Source: Serratia silvae (lineage in GTDB: Bacteria; Pseudomonadota; Gammaproteobacteria; Enterobacterales; Enterobacteriaceae). Taken from it: a DNA stretch of 64,000 nucleotides. The number at the start of each line of letters is the position of its first letter. Position 1 is the stretch's first letter. Where the stretch lies: NCBI RefSeq assembly GCF_023282985.1, contig NZ_JAGQDC010000005.1, positions 226,495 to 290,494 of the forward strand, written 5' to 3'. The notes beneath the pieces were generated by a model. It did not search any database. It was not told the DNA's origin and saw nothing but the letters and a program-made list of their open reading frames with translations. Positions 54,943 to 64,000 of the stretch are shown here, piece after piece. The position numbers and the translations under genes are program-made.

Positions 54943-55821
54943 ATGCAGGTGAAGATCGAGCAAAATAACGTCAGCGGCTGGCTCAATGGCTTTTTGGGCA
55001 TGGTGATCTTCAGTGGTTCACTCCCCGCCACCAGAATCGCCGTGCTCAGTTTTGATCCTCTATTTCTTACAGTCGCTCGTGCTTCTATCGCTGGTCTGTT
55101 CGCGTTCCTGCTGTTAGGGCTGTTTAAACAACAGCGGCCACGAGGCGATCAGGTATTCTCCCTGATGATCGTTGCATTGGGCGTGGTAGTGGGCTTCCCA
55201 TTGTTGACCGCGTTGGCGTTGCAGCATGTGACTTCGGCCCATTCCATCGTCTTTCTCGGCCTGCTGCCCTTGGCCACCGCGATATTTGGCGTGCTACGGG
55301 GTGGTGAGCGCCCTCGTCCCGCTTTCTGGCTCTTTTCTATTATCGGCAGCCTGTTGGTGATGAGTTTTGCGTTTGCTCAGGGAGTGTCCGCTTCGGTGAT
55401 CGGGGATTCCTTAATGCTGGCTGCGGTGGTGGTTTGCGGGTTGGGCTATGCCGAAGGGGCTAAACTGTCGCGTGAGCTGGGAGGCTGGCAGGTGATCTGT
55501 TGGGCTCTGCTGTTGGCATTACCCGTGATGCTGACGACCTCACTGCTGCTGATACCCTCATCCTTGGAGGCTATCCGCCTGCCAGCCTGGATAAGTCTGG
55601 CCTACGTTTCGCTGTTCAGCATGCTGATCGGGTTTATCTTTTGGTACCGGGGCCTGGCTCAGGGCGGTATTGCCAGCATCGGCCAACTGCAATTGCTGCA
55701 GCCCTTTTTTGGCCTGGCGCTGGCAGCAGGCTTACTGCATGAACCCGTCAGCCTGCTGATGTTGGCCACCACGTTGGGGATTATCCTCTGCGTGGCGGGA
55801 TCGCGCCGATTCGCCAAATGA
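54943..55821 (+). CDS. EamA/DMT family transporter
   Basis: A 292-residue inner-membrane protein with ten hydrophobic segments in two EamA halves. Typical segments: WLNGFLGMVIFSGSLPATRIAV at the start, LALQHVTSAHSIVFLGLLPLATAI in the first half, and FWYRGLAQGGIASIGQLQLLQPFFG in the second. EamA proteins export metabolites or amino acids. It is divergent from the MocR gene with a shared operator, so the regulator probably controls this exporter, perhaps in response to an amino compound. The ATG at 54943 is the start. Confidence 0.92.
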   Translation: MQVKIEQNNVSGWLNGFLGMVIFSGSLPATRIAVLSFDPLFLTVARASIAGLFAFLLLGLFKQQRPRGDQVFSLMIVALGVVVGFPLLTALALQHVTSAHSIVFLGLLPLATAIFGVLRGGERPRPAFWLFSIIGSLLVMSFAFAQGVSASVIGDSLMLAAVVVCGLGYAEGAKLSRELGGWQVICWALLLALPVMLTTSLLLIPSSLEAIRLPAWISLAYVSLFSMLIGFIFWYRGLAQGGIASIGQLQLLQPFFGLALAAGLLHEPVSLLMLATTLGIILCVAGSRRFAK

Positions 55822-55826
55822 TCGGA

Positions 55827-56210
55827 TCACTTCACCTTGGCCATCAGCGATTCACCGATAGCGTAGAACTGCCCACCGGCAACGTAGTGCAAACTGCGCA
55901 GCGCAGGATCGGCTGAGTCAAAATGCCAGTGGCCATCTTTAAATACACGAGTATCGGACCAGGCCCCGGTCACTTCACCAATAAACAGATCGTGGGCCTG
56001 CTGATTATGGGACTCCGGGATCAGTCGACACGCCAGCCAGGCGGAGCACCCTGCCACAAAAGGCAGTGGCCGATCGTCAAAACTGAACAATTCGACGCCA
56101 CAGTTTGCCAGTGTGTCGGGTTCGGTATGCAGGCTGCGATTACCGACCTCATAGGCCAGCTGTAGCTGAGCCACAGTGGTTAGTTGCAGCTTAATATGTG
56201 ACGGCGTCAC
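55827..56210 (-). pseudogene. 5'-truncated flavin reductase family protein
   Basis: The C-terminal two-thirds of a DIM6/NTAB-type flavin reductase (FMN-binding split barrel). Visible: SHIKLQLTTVAQLQLAYEVG, FSFDDRPLPFVAGCSAWLACRL, DLFIGEVTGAW, and LRSLHYVAGGQFYAIGESL. The usual N-terminal part (about 60-70 residues with the first flavin-contact loop) is missing. The upstream end meets the 3' end of the MFS gene on the same strand, so a deletion probably joined the two. It is six bases from the convergent EamA stop. Confidence 0.75.
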
Positions 56211-57628
56211 TTTTGTGTAACAGGCTGGCCCCGGCGATGAAACTGGCTCCACAGCGCCATCAACAACCCCAGCCCCGCTAAAACAGCAGCCACCAGATAG
56301 GTCAAGTGTAAACCTGCCGCGCTCCCTAACCGTATATCGCTAGCAGCCGAGGCTAAAGCGAATATCCCCCCCATAGCGGAAGCCCCGATGATAAAGCCAA
56401 GGTTGCGCGCCAGATTTAACAGACCAGATACCACCCCACGCCGCTCAATGCCAACCTGTTTGATCACCGCCGTGTTGTTGGCCGCCTGGAACAAGGCATA
56501 GCCTGCGGTGATCAGGCAGATCGGCAAGATATAGCCCAAAACGCCCTGCGTAGGTGACACCATCGATAAGGTTAATGCTCCCAGGCAAACGCCCAGTAAT
56601 CCCTGGCTAATCATCTGCGGTGCCCCGAAGCGGTCGACCAGATATCCCGATGGCACACCCGCCAATGCGGCAATCAGCGGCCCAGCGGACATCACCAAAC
56701 CCACCATCTGTGGCGCTAAACCTAACCCATGTGCAAGATAGAAAGGCCCCACCACGAATGACGTCATGATCACCGCACTCACCAGCATATTGGTTAGCAG
56801 GCCGCTGCTCAGGATTGGCTGACGCAATAGGGCCAGTTGGACCAGCGGGCTTGCCACTTTTCTCTCAACCCAGACGAAGGCGCTGGCCGCAACGGCTGTC
56901 CCCAACAACAGTAGGCTATTGAGCGAGCCGAAATGGCCGTGCCCCAACGTCATGGCCAGCGAAAATAGCGCCAGTGTCAAACCGAGCAAGGCCATTCCGA
57001 CGAAGTCAAAACGCGCCTGTTTCGTTACCTGCTGCGGATCAGTTTGCGGGAGATAGCGATAAACGCAAAACAGCGCGACGCCCCCCAGCGGCAGGTTGAT
57101 CAGGAAAATTGACTGCCAGCCAAATCCGGCAATCAAGACGCCACCCAGCGTAGGGCCAAGCGCGGTCCCCACAGCGGATAAGGTGCCGAGCAACCCCATC
57201 GCCCGTCCGACCTTATCCTTGCTGATGGTTTCGCCAACTAGTGCCAGAGTGATGGCCATCATCACTGCGCCCCCTAACCCTTGCGCAACACGGGCCGCAA
57301 TCAACCACCAGATGGTCGGAGCGACAGCACAACCCAGTGAGGCGAGCATAAACAGGCCGAGACCGGCCAGTAACAGCGTGCGACGGCTGATGATATCCCC
57401 CAACCGTCCGACGCCCACAATCAGCGTGGTGATTGCCAGCAGATAAGCGATCACCACCCATTGCACATCTTGAAACGAAGCGCCGAACACCTGCGCTAAT
57501 GTGGGTAGACTAACGTTGGTGATGCTGCTGCCCAGAGAGGAAAGCAGCGTTGGCAAGGCCAGGCTAATGAGTCCGCCGCGCAGAGCCGATGGTGACAGAG
57601 AGATGACGTTTTGTGCGCCGGTTTTCAT
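56207..57628 (-). CDS. DHA2 family MFS drug exporter
   Basis: A 473-residue major facilitator with about 14 membrane spans (DHA2 type, as EmrB/QacA). Visible family segments: ITNVSLPTLAQVFGASFQDVQWVVIAYLLAITT, GRLGDIISRRTLLLAGLGLFMLAS (motif A), and IAARVAQGLGGAVMMAITLALVGETI (motif B/C region). It exports drugs or metabolites by proton antiport. The frame extends to 57676, but the ATG at 57628 (MKTGAQN) with AGGAG upstream is preferred. No linked EmrA-type adaptor is present. Confidence 0.9.
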   Translation of the reverse strand: MKTGAQNVISLSPSALRGGLISLALPTLLSSLGSSITNVSLPTLAQVFGASFQDVQWVVIAYLLAITTLIVGVGRLGDIISRRTLLLAGLGLFMLASLGCAVAPTIWWLIAARVAQGLGGAVMMAITLALVGETISKDKVGRAMGLLGTLSAVGTALGPTLGGVLIAGFGWQSIFLINLPLGGVALFCVYRYLPQTDPQQVTKQARFDFVGMALLGLTLALFSLAMTLGHGHFGSLNSLLLLGTAVAASAFVWVERKVASPLVQLALLRQPILSSGLLTNMLVSAVIMTSFVVGPFYLAHGLGLAPQMVGLVMSAGPLIAALAGVPSGYLVDRFGAPQMISQGLLGVCLGALTLSMVSPTQGVLGYILPICLITAGYALFQAANNTAVIKQVGIERRGVVSGLLNLARNLGFIIGASAMGGIFALASAASDIRLGSAAGLHLTYLVAAVLAGLGLLMALWSQFHRRGQPVTQK

Positions 57629-57711
57629 GGTGGGTAGGCTCCTGAGTAAACTTTCAGTCAGCCTAAGGCAAACCATAACATGGCGGAAGGCGCATGATGT
57701 GCAACTTATAA

Positions 57712-57948
57712 GTGCACCAAACGCCTTATGTGCGTACCGAGGGGGCCATTTACGGCTTCTTCAATTTCATCACCAAAATTGCCATGGCGATTGGTGGCGG
57801 CTGTGCCGGGTTGATGCTCGATTACTTTGACTACTTTGCCGCCATCAATTCGACGGCAGAACTGCACATCATGACCGATTTCCGCTGTCTGCCACTGGAT
57901 CGGCAAATCGTTGCACGCTTACAGAGCTTCAACAGCGACCCGCAATAG
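57712..57948 (+). pseudogene. 3' fragment of an MFS (GPH-type) transporter gene
   Basis: A 78-codon stretch containing EGAIYGFFNFITKIAMAIGGG and AGLMLDYFDYF, the late membrane spans of glycoside-pentoside-hexuronide transporters, followed by LPLDRQIVARLQSF. There is no start region or upstream part; only the C-terminal 15-20 percent remains. It lies between two intact transporter genes. Confidence 0.78.
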
Positions 57949-58059
57949 TGAAAATAATCATTGCCCTATACCGCCTGTGGCTATACTTACCGCAGTAGCT
58001 ACCGCAGGTATCGCTGTTGCCTGAACCCTCCTGTCTTAACTGTCTGTGGAGCCGTGCCC

Positions 58060-59565
58060 ATGAGCAAATCAGCTAAAACTCCCCGCCCTGTTAAAGCCCC
58101 AAGCTATCTGGATGCTCTACTGCCGATAGTCACGTTGATTTTGCTGGTCGGATCTTCCGTTGCGCTGTTTGGGCTTGAAGCCGTCAACGGTCCTTTGCAG
58201 GTGGCCATCATCCTCAGCACCATGATCACCGCGATAGTCATCCTGAAGAATGGCCATAGTTGGGAGGAGATCTCCGAGTCTGGACGCAAGGGCATTGCCA
58301 CCGTCTCGGGGGCCATTTTTATCCTGTTTTCCGTCGGGGCGCTGATTGGCACCTGGAACATGTCCGGCACCATTCCCACTATGGTGTATTACGGTATTAT
58401 ATTGATCACCCCCAACTGGTTCTATCCGATAGCCTTTTTGGTCTGCGTTGGCGTCTCTTTAAGTATTGGCAGTTCCTGGACCACGGCGGGCACCTTGGGA
58501 GTCGGATTGGTCGGGCTGGCCAATATGCTGGGGTTATCACCAGAAATTACGGCCGGGGCGGTAATTTCCGGCGCTTACGTGGGTGACAAGATCTCGCCGC
58601 TGTCTGAAAGTACCGTATTGGCCGCTCAACTCAACGGCGTCGAATTGTATAAACATATTCGCGCCCAGCTTTGGACTACCGTTCCGGCGGCGGTCATTGC
58701 CCTAATCGCTTTTATCCTGTTAGGGCTAAATCAGCATAGTGCCTTTGATGCCACCGTCACCAACAACGAACTGACCCGCTTTAACGAACTGTTCCACATC
58801 ACACCGTGGAACCTGTTGCCGCTGCTTTTCCTGTTGGCATTATCGGTCGCCAAGGTGCCAGCCCCGTTGGCCATCATGTGCTCAGCCTTGATGGCGGGGA
58901 TCATGACGTCCTTTATGCAACCGCAGGTGATCGAACGCTTTATTGTCGAGCCCGATCTTGCCAGCCCGCTGTTGGCCATCAAGGCGGCCTGGCTGGCGAT
59001 GGCGACCGGTTTCCAGGAGAACTCCGGTATCGAGCAGATCGATGCCCTGCTTTCCCGCGGTGGTATGGACAGTATGCTGCTGACGATCTGGTTGATCATC
59101 GGTGCCGTGACGTTTGGCATTATGGTGGATGACTTCGGACTGCTGAACAAACTGGTTACGCCGCTGCTGCTGCGGGCCAGAACCGTCGGCAAGCTGTTTA
59201 CCTCGGTGGTTGCCACCGCCATTGGGCTGAACATTGCGGCAGGCGATCAGTATATTGCCCTATTGCTGCCCACCAGGCTGTTCCGTGCCGAGTTTGCCAA
59301 GCGCGGGCTGGCACCAGAAAACCTGTCACGCATCGTTTCGGACGCCGGGATTGTCACCTCCCCGCTGATTCCCTGGAACTCTTGCGGAGCTTATATGGCT
59401 GCGGTTTTGGGTGTCTCGACCATGGCCTACATGCCGTTTGCCATCTTTAATATTGCCGCACCGCTGATCACTCTGGCGCTAGGTATCACCGGCTTTAATA
59501 TTCGCCATATCCCCATTGCCACCCCGTCAAAAGGAGATAATCCGAGCCGTAAAGCGGTTGAGTAG
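58060..59565 (+). CDS. nhaC: NhaC family Na+/H+ antiporter
   Basis: A 501-residue inner-membrane antiporter with about 11-12 hydrophobic spans. Typical NhaC segments: SYLDALLPIVTLILLVGSSVALFG, SGAIFILFSVGALIGTWNMSGTIP, SGAYVGDKISPLSESTVLAAQ, and IGLNIAAGDQYIALLLPTRLF. The IGTWNMSGTIPTMVYYG and SPLSEST motifs are common to the NhaC/malate-lactate antiporter group, so malate/Na+-lactate exchange is an alternative substrate. The ATG at 58060 replaces the longer frame from 57961. Its 3' end overlaps the convergent acyltransferase by 39 bases. Confidence 0.88.
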   Translation: MSKSAKTPRPVKAPSYLDALLPIVTLILLVGSSVALFGLEAVNGPLQVAIILSTMITAIVILKNGHSWEEISESGRKGIATVSGAIFILFSVGALIGTWNMSGTIPTMVYYGIILITPNWFYPIAFLVCVGVSLSIGSSWTTAGTLGVGLVGLANMLGLSPEITAGAVISGAYVGDKISPLSESTVLAAQLNGVELYKHIRAQLWTTVPAAVIALIAFILLGLNQHSAFDATVTNNELTRFNELFHITPWNLLPLLFLLALSVAKVPAPLAIMCSALMAGIMTSFMQPQVIERFIVEPDLASPLLAIKAAWLAMATGFQENSGIEQIDALLSRGGMDSMLLTIWLIIGAVTFGIMVDDFGLLNKLVTPLLLRARTVGKLFTSVVATAIGLNIAAGDQYIALLLPTRLFRAEFAKRGLAPENLSRIVSDAGIVTSPLIPWNSCGAYMAAVLGVSTMAYMPFAIFNIAAPLITLALGITGFNIRHIPIATPSKGDNPSRKAVE

Positions 59566-60495
59566 CAACAGTCGGGAAATCAGCACCGAGGCAATAAATA
59601 CCAGGATCAACAGCGTGAACTTAAGCGTGGCGTCGTTGAAATCATACAGCGTGGTAATAAAATAGAAGACGCTGTAGTGAACGATATAGACGCCCACCAT
59701 CGCAGGGCTAATAAACTCAACGACGCGGGTGAGCAATCGGCTCTGGATGGCGATATTATCAAACAGGATAAACAGTGCCAGGCTCATACCCAACAGGTGC
59801 AGGTGCTCCAACACAAACCAGCCGGCGACGCTGATTTGGGTATGGGTTGATAGATAGCGTTCGTAGAAATACATGGAGATACCAATAGGGATCACCAGCA
59901 CCCTGGCGGCCCACAACACGCCTGGTCTCTTAGTGAAACGCCGGCCCGGAGCTTCCCCCAAAACGTGGCCAAAAATGTAATAGCCACCCCAAATCCAAAT
60001 GAACGAATAGCTGGAGATAAACAGTGGATCGTCCTGAGTATCCAGAGGGCTGAAAATGTCCAACAGGGCAATTACGGCAACCAACCCGGCAAACACGGCC
60101 GCAGTTATTTTTAAATGCTTAATAGCCCTCAGGATGATGGGGTAAATTAAATAGATAATACCCATACTCAATAATATGCCGTTTTGTAAAATATAACCCT
60201 GATGAATGTATTGGGTTTTTATTAAAGATGAAACGATGTTCCAGAAAATAATGATCAGGATGATGGATTTTATTTTCACCACAATCTCCCTCCTGGTGAG
60301 TTTCTCTACCTCATCCATGTAACCGATAATTATAAAAAACAACGGTTTGGCAATAATAGACACGAAGTACAACACCCCCATGGTATTGGCATGGAGGAAA
60401 CACTCGAAGGCGCACATTTGGCTGGTCGAGAAGAAGGTGACAGCGGCAAAACAACTCAAACTCTTTAATGCCTGCTGGCTAACATTGTTGATCAT
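59527..60495 (-). CDS. Acyltransferase family 3 membrane protein
   Basis: A 322-residue integral membrane protein with about ten hydrophobic segments, of the acyltransferase-3 type (OafA/WecH-like). Visible features: an N-terminal span with FFSTSQMCAFECFLHANTMGVLYF (in place of the usual HxxxP-type Arg/His motif region), IIIGYMDEVEKLTRREIVVKIKSI, IFWNIVSSL, and LLGMSLALFILFD followed by VGVYIVHYSVFYFI. It would acetylate an envelope polysaccharide. The canonical catalytic His near the N-terminus is not obvious, so activity is uncertain. The ATG at 60495 is preferred over 60528. Confidence 0.78.
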   Translation of the reverse strand: MINNVSQQALKSLSCFAAVTFFSTSQMCAFECFLHANTMGVLYFVSIIAKPLFFIIIGYMDEVEKLTRREIVVKIKSIILIIIFWNIVSSLIKTQYIHQGYILQNGILLSMGIIYLIYPIILRAIKHLKITAAVFAGLVAVIALLDIFSPLDTQDDPLFISSYSFIWIWGGYYIFGHVLGEAPGRRFTKRPGVLWAARVLVIPIGISMYFYERYLSTHTQISVAGWFVLEHLHLLGMSLALFILFDNIAIQSRLLTRVVEFISPAMVGVYIVHYSVFYFITTLYDFNDATLKFTLLILVFIASVLISRLLLLNRFTARIISF

Positions 60496-60528
60496 AGTTT
60501 TCCATCCATCACCGGGTTGATGTGACAC

Positions 60529-61041
60529 ACCCTGCTGTTTTTTATAAAAATAATCTTAGTACATTAAAACCCACGGCACAACGCGCATATTTAACAATGA
60601 TCCGAATGAATACCCACTCCATGGGAGTTTTCCTAGGGATCAATGAACTGGGTTTATATGTTAATTATTTTTATGAAACCTTCATTTTCATGCTTAAAGC
60701 ACATTGATTTCTCTGGCTAGAAACAATCCGCCAGCCTTTTACACCCCATTGATTTTACTTACAAAAATATTAAATCCGATTATATCAATAAGTTTACGCA
60801 TGCCAAAATAAAGCATTTAAATTGATTTAATCTCCTTTAACGAGTTGTTAATCAAGAATATTCCTGCATTTGGTTTTTTATTCCATTAGACGGAGTGGTT
60901 TCACCTTTACGACGAATCAACCGTGCTGATGTTGAAGAAAAAGTTATTTGCGACAGGAAAATTTTCCGGTTATGACTATGATTTAATCGTAGGTCGGTTG
61001 GTAACGTTATCCTTTAATTACGCAAAACTTTATTTGACTCG
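60529..61041. other. Long intergenic region upstream of arcD
   Basis: About 510 AT-rich bases between the divergent acyltransferase gene and arcD. Such regions in arc operons usually hold Anr/Fnr and ArgR sites. I see half-sites (ATCAA near 60854) but no full FNR box or ARG box that I can support. A 61-codon frame at 60522-60707 lacks a family look. Confidence 0.5.
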
Positions 61042-61059
61042 GTGTCAGTAAGGAAAACC

Positions 61060-62580
61060 ATGACGAGCTCATCAACGAATAAATTGTCCCTATGGTCTCT
61101 CACCGCACTGGTAGTGGGTTCCATGATAGGGGCCGGGATATTTTCTTTACCGGCCACCTTTGGGCGTGCTACGGGAGGGTTTGGTGCCATCATCGCCTGG
61201 TGTATTGCCGGCGGCGGGATGTTAATGCTGGCCTTTGTGTTTCAAACGCTGGCGCAACGAAAACCCGATCTCGATTCCGGCGTGTTTATCTATGCCAAAG
61301 CCGGATTCGGTGATTATCTGGGATTTGCCTCTGCACTTGGCTTCTGGGCCGGGACCTGTATTGGTAACGTCTCTTACTTTGTGCTGATCAAATCGACCCT
61401 GGGGGCCTTCTTCCCGATATTTGGCGACGGCAATACCATTCCCGCAGTGTTGTTTGCTTCGGTCATTCTTTGGGGATTCCACATTCTGGTACTGCGTGGG
61501 GTTAAAAGCGCCGCGGCTATCAACACCATTGCCACTATCGCCAAAATCCTGCCGATCCTCATCTTTGTTATTGTGCTGATCTTTGCCTTTAAAAGTGACG
61601 TGTTTGCACTCAACTTTTGGGGAACACCAGAGACCGCAGCCTCTTTAGCCAGCGTGGGGGATCTCTCTCATCTTAACGATTACGGCTATGTGGGCCATGC
61701 GGCGGCGGCCATCGTCCCTACCGCGGAACCTGAATCCCTGTTCAGCCAGGTGCGCAGCACCATGCTGGTGACGGTATTCGTGTTCCTGGGGATTGAAGGT
61801 GCCAGCGTCTATTCCCGCTATGCCAAAGAACGCAGCCACGTGGGGATTGCCACAGTACTGGGGTTCATTGGGGTGCTGTGCCTGTTGGTGCTGATCACCA
61901 TGCTGTCTTACGGCGTGCTGCTCCGTCCCGATCTGGCGGCGTTGCGCCAACCTTCGATGGCGGGCGTGTTGGAAGCTATCGTGGGGCGCTGGGGGGCTAT
62001 CTTCATCAGCGTGGGCCTGATTGTCTCGGTACTGGGTGCCTATCTCTCCTGGTCTTTGCTGGCGGCAGAAGTGCTGTTTTCCGCCGCGAAAAGCAAGAGT
62101 ATGCCGAAGGTGTTCGCCACCGAAAACAGCAATGCGGTGCCCTCTTCCGCCGTCTGGCTGACCAACATCACCATTCAGGTATTTTTGATCCTGACGCTGT
62201 TTAGCGATTACGCCTTCCAGCTGGCGCTAGAACTGACCAGTTCCCTGACCCTGATCCCGTATCTGTTGGTGGGTGCCTATGGGCTGAAATTAGCCCTGAC
62301 CGGCGAAACCTACGAGACCGATAAACGCGATCACAAAAAGGATCTGATCTTCGCGCTGATCGCCACCTTCTACGCATTGCTGATGCTGTACGCCGGTGGC
62401 ATGAAATACCTGTTGCTCTCCGCCATCATCTATGGCCCAGGCACACTGCTATACATTATGGCCAAACGTGAACAACAGGCAAAAGTGTTCACCCCGGCCG
62501 AGATGGGGCTCTTTGTAATCGTTATGGTCGCCGCCATTGTTGCAATCTACAGCATTGCCACTGGCGTTATCACAATCTGA
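61060..62580 (+). CDS. arcD: Arginine/ornithine antiporter ArcD
   Basis: A 506-residue APC-superfamily transporter with 12-13 spans. Family-typical segments: SLTALVVGSMIGAGIFSLPATFGRATGG at the start, GVFIYAKAGFGDYLGFASALGFWAGTCIGNVSYF, LRGVKSAAAINTIATIAKILPI and FLGIEGASVYSRYAKERSHVG. It exchanges external arginine for ornithine at the inner membrane, feeding the arginine deiminase pathway. The frame opens at a GTG at 61042; the ATG at 61060 with TAAGGA upstream is preferred. It is followed 15 bases later by arcA. Confidence 0.93.
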   Translation: MTSSSTNKLSLWSLTALVVGSMIGAGIFSLPATFGRATGGFGAIIAWCIAGGGMLMLAFVFQTLAQRKPDLDSGVFIYAKAGFGDYLGFASALGFWAGTCIGNVSYFVLIKSTLGAFFPIFGDGNTIPAVLFASVILWGFHILVLRGVKSAAAINTIATIAKILPILIFVIVLIFAFKSDVFALNFWGTPETAASLASVGDLSHLNDYGYVGHAAAAIVPTAEPESLFSQVRSTMLVTVFVFLGIEGASVYSRYAKERSHVGIATVLGFIGVLCLLVLITMLSYGVLLRPDLAALRQPSMAGVLEAIVGRWGAIFISVGLIVSVLGAYLSWSLLAAEVLFSAAKSKSMPKVFATENSNAVPSSAVWLTNITIQVFLILTLFSDYAFQLALELTSSLTLIPYLLVGAYGLKLALTGETYETDKRDHKKDLIFALIATFYALLMLYAGGMKYLLLSAIIYGPGTLLYIMAKREQQAKVFTPAEMGLFVIVMVAAIVAIYSIATGVITI

Positions 62581-62595
62581 TCGAGGCAAGTCATT

Positions 62596-63870
62596 ATGTC
62601 GACAAAAAAAAAGACGCACTCCAAGTTTGGTGTTCATTCAGAAGTAGGGAAATTACATAAAGTCATGGTTTGCGCCCCTGGCAAAGCGCATAACCGGCTG
62701 ACGCCAAGTAATTGTGATGAGCTGTTGTTTGATGACGTGCTGTGGGTTGAACGCGCCAAGCGTGACCATTTTGACTTTATGACCAAGATGCGTGAACACG
62801 GCGTGGATGTGGTTGAAATGCATAACCTGCTGGCCGAAACCCTGGCGCTGCCCGAAGCCAGAAAGTGGATATTGGACCAGCAGATTGTGCCAAATGAGGT
62901 GTCGCTGGGCATTCTGAAAGAAACACGTAGCTTCCTGGATGGCCTGGCACCACGGGCGTTGGCGGAGGTGCTGATCGGTGGCCTTTCCACTACCGAGCTG
63001 GCCAAAGAAGGCTATGCCGACCACGAAGAGTTGAAGCTGATCCGCGAAGCGGTGGGCATTACCGAATACCTGCTGCCACCGCTGCCGAATACCTTATATA
63101 CCCGTGATACCACCTGCTGGATCTACGGCGGCGTGACCTTGAACCCACTGTATTGGCCAGCCCGCCACGAAGAAACCATTCTGACCACGGCGATCTATAA
63201 GTTCCACCCAGACTTTGGCGAAGCCAATGTTAACGTTTGGTGGGGGGACCCAACGGTGCACCACGGTACCGCCACGCTCGAAGGTGGGGACGTGATGCCG
63301 ATCGGCAACAAAACGGTGCTGATTGGGATGAGTGAGCGTACTTCGCATCAAGCGATCACCCAGTTGGCCGCCGCGCTGTTTGCCAACAAACATTCCGGCG
63401 TTGAACGGGTGATGATTGCCGCCATGCCGAAACTGCGTGCCGCCATGCACCTGGATACGGTATTTACCTTCTGCGACCGTGATGTGGTGACGCTCTACCC
63501 GGCTATCGTCAATCAGATCAAAACCTTCTCACTGCGCCCGGATGATGGCCCAACCGGCATGAAGCTGAGCCGCGATAAAGGCACCTTTGTTGAAGCCATT
63601 GCCGGAGCATTGAACCTGAAAAAACTGCGGGTGGTGGAAACCGAAGGCAACGACTACGACACCGAACGCCAACAGTGGGACAGCGGCAACAACATGGTGG
63701 CGCTCTCTCCTGGGGTGGTGCTGGCTTACGACCGTAATACCAAAACCAACACCCAATTGCGTAAGGAAGGGGTTGAGGTGATTGAGATTGTCGGTAGTGA
63801 GCTGGGCCGTGGCCGTGGCGGTGGCCACTGTATGACCTGCCCGATTATCCGCGATGCCATTGATTATTAA
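62596..63870 (+). CDS. arcA: Arginine deiminase ArcA
   Basis: A 424-residue guanidino-group hydrolase that converts L-arginine to citrulline and ammonia, first step of the ADI pathway. Diagnostic segments: [93 protein letters not shown], and the terminal GGGHCMTCP with the catalytic Cys 412. Length is normal. The following genes arcB and arcC, expected in an arcDABC operon, are not visible; a terminator and a probable IS end come directly after. Confidence 0.96.
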   Translation: MSTKKKTHSKFGVHSEVGKLHKVMVCAPGKAHNRLTPSNCDELLFDDVLWVERAKRDHFDFMTKMREHGVDVVEMHNLLAETLALPEARKWILDQQIVPNEVSLGILKETRSFLDGLAPRALAEVLIGGLSTTELAKEGYADHEELKLIREAVGITEYLLPPLPNTLYTRDTTCWIYGGVTLNPLYWPARHEETILTTAIYKFHPDFGEANVNVWWGDPTVHHGTATLEGGDVMPIGNKTVLIGMSERTSHQAITQLAAALFANKHSGVERVMIAAMPKLRAAMHLDTVFTFCDRDVVTLYPAIVNQIKTFSLRPDDGPTGMKLSRDKGTFVEAIAGALNLKKLRVVETEGNDYDTERQQWDSGNNMVALSPGVVLAYDRNTKTNTQLRKEGVEVIEIVGSELGRGRGGGHCMTCPIIRDAIDY

Positions 63871-63890
63871 TCGCCAAGCTTGAGCAGACC

Positions 63891-63923
63891 AGGCCGGATA
63901 AACGCTGTTAATCCGGCCTTTTC
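63891..63923 (+). terminator. Rho-independent terminator after arcA
   Basis: Arms AGGCCGGAT and ATCCGGCCT pair perfectly around an 11-base loop, followed by TTTTC. It lies 21 bases after the arcA stop. A strong terminator here means arcD-arcA is one unit not extending to arcB. Confidence 0.88.
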
Positions 63924-63937
63924 ATTTCTAACTGAAT

Positions 63938-64000
63938 ACCACGTCCTATGGACGTGGTTATCGGCTTTTTGGCTCTGCCAGTAATGCTACTCATGGGAAA
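63938..64000 (+). mobile_element. Probable left end of an IS200/IS605-type element (cut by window)
   Basis: A perfect 9-bp hairpin, ACCACGTCC-TAT-GGACGTGGT at 63938-63958, then 34 bases later an ATG at 63993 encoding MG, where the window ends. IS200-family elements carry a subterminal left-end hairpin just ahead of tnpA, whose product often starts M-G/R-x-E-K-S. The match is suggestive only; the transposase gene is outside the window. Confidence 0.45.

Noticed and set aside
60522..60707. 61-codon frame upstream of arcD
   Set aside because: No ribosome site and composition like intergenic DNA; it starts within the acyltransferase promoter region.
60840..60870. Possible FNR/Anr box upstream of arcD
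   Set aside because: Only one half-site (ATCAA) is present; the other half does not match TTGAT at the required spacing.

Overview
The window looks like a chromosomal segment of an enterobacterium close to Serratia (Yersiniaceae). The gene content (T6SS locus, AmpC, DigH, an arginine deiminase pathway, a yeh-type MoxR/VWA operon) and the close similarity of DigH to E. coli YddW point there. This is inference from gene content; no 16S or other marker is present.

Layout. (1) 1-15421: 3' part of a type VI secretion locus on the + strand: tssF (cut by the window edge), tssG, tssH/clpV, a membrane-anchored Ser/Thr kinase, and vgrG with a long gp5-type octapeptide needle. An accessory module follows: a GcvH-like lipoyl-domain protein, a DUF6484 protein, a TIGR02270 HEAT-like protein, a PAAR-like DUF4150 protein, a probable deaminase-fold effector, two paralogous candidate immunity proteins, DUF2169, and a ketoacyl-synthase-fold protein that has lost its catalytic residues. 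(2) 15480-16725: decayed genes, namely a second ketoacyl-synthase remnant and a 5'-truncated FAD/[2Fe-2S] oxidoreductase. (3) 16858-31608: mixed chromosomal genes: lipoproteins, digH, ampC without an adjacent ampR, hydrolases, PhzF, ElaA-like and other acetyltransferases, LysE with a divergent LysR, a frameshifted NUDIX gene plus a fragment of a second copy, HAD, DUF1801 and others. (4) 31750-41602: a compact precious-metal resistance locus on the - strand whose order matches Salmonella gesABC-golT-golS-golB. Three promoters have the MerR-family 19-bp spacer. A 289-bp element with inverted ends and two 121-bp direct repeats separates golT from golS. (5) 41786-52602: a five-gene operon equivalent to E. 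coli yehI-yehL-yehM-yehP-yehQ (WGR-DUF4132, MoxR AAA+, DUF5682, VWA, SWIM), of unknown function, with a small membrane-protein gene translationally coupled at its end. (6) 52789-57948: a truncated LysR, a MocR regulator divergent from an EamA exporter with a perfect 24-bp dyad between them, a truncated flavin reductase, a DHA2 MFS pump and an MFS remnant. (7) 58060-63870: an NhaC antiporter, an acyltransferase, then arcD-arcA with a strong terminator and what looks like the left end of an IS200-type element at the window edge.

How the genes work together. The T6SS block supplies baseplate parts (TssF, TssG), the sheath-recycling ATPase (ClpV), regulation (kinase), the spike (VgrG, PAAR-like tip) and a probable toxin with candidate immunity proteins. 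The gol-ges block would sense Au/Cu/Ag through GolS, pump metal out of the cytoplasm (GolT), buffer it (GolB) and expel compounds across the envelope (GesABC). ArcD and ArcA import and deiminate arginine. The most novel parts are the T6SS accessory module (deaminase-like toxin, lipoyl-domain protein, catalytically dead thiolase-fold protein) and the yeh-type ATPase/VWA operon.
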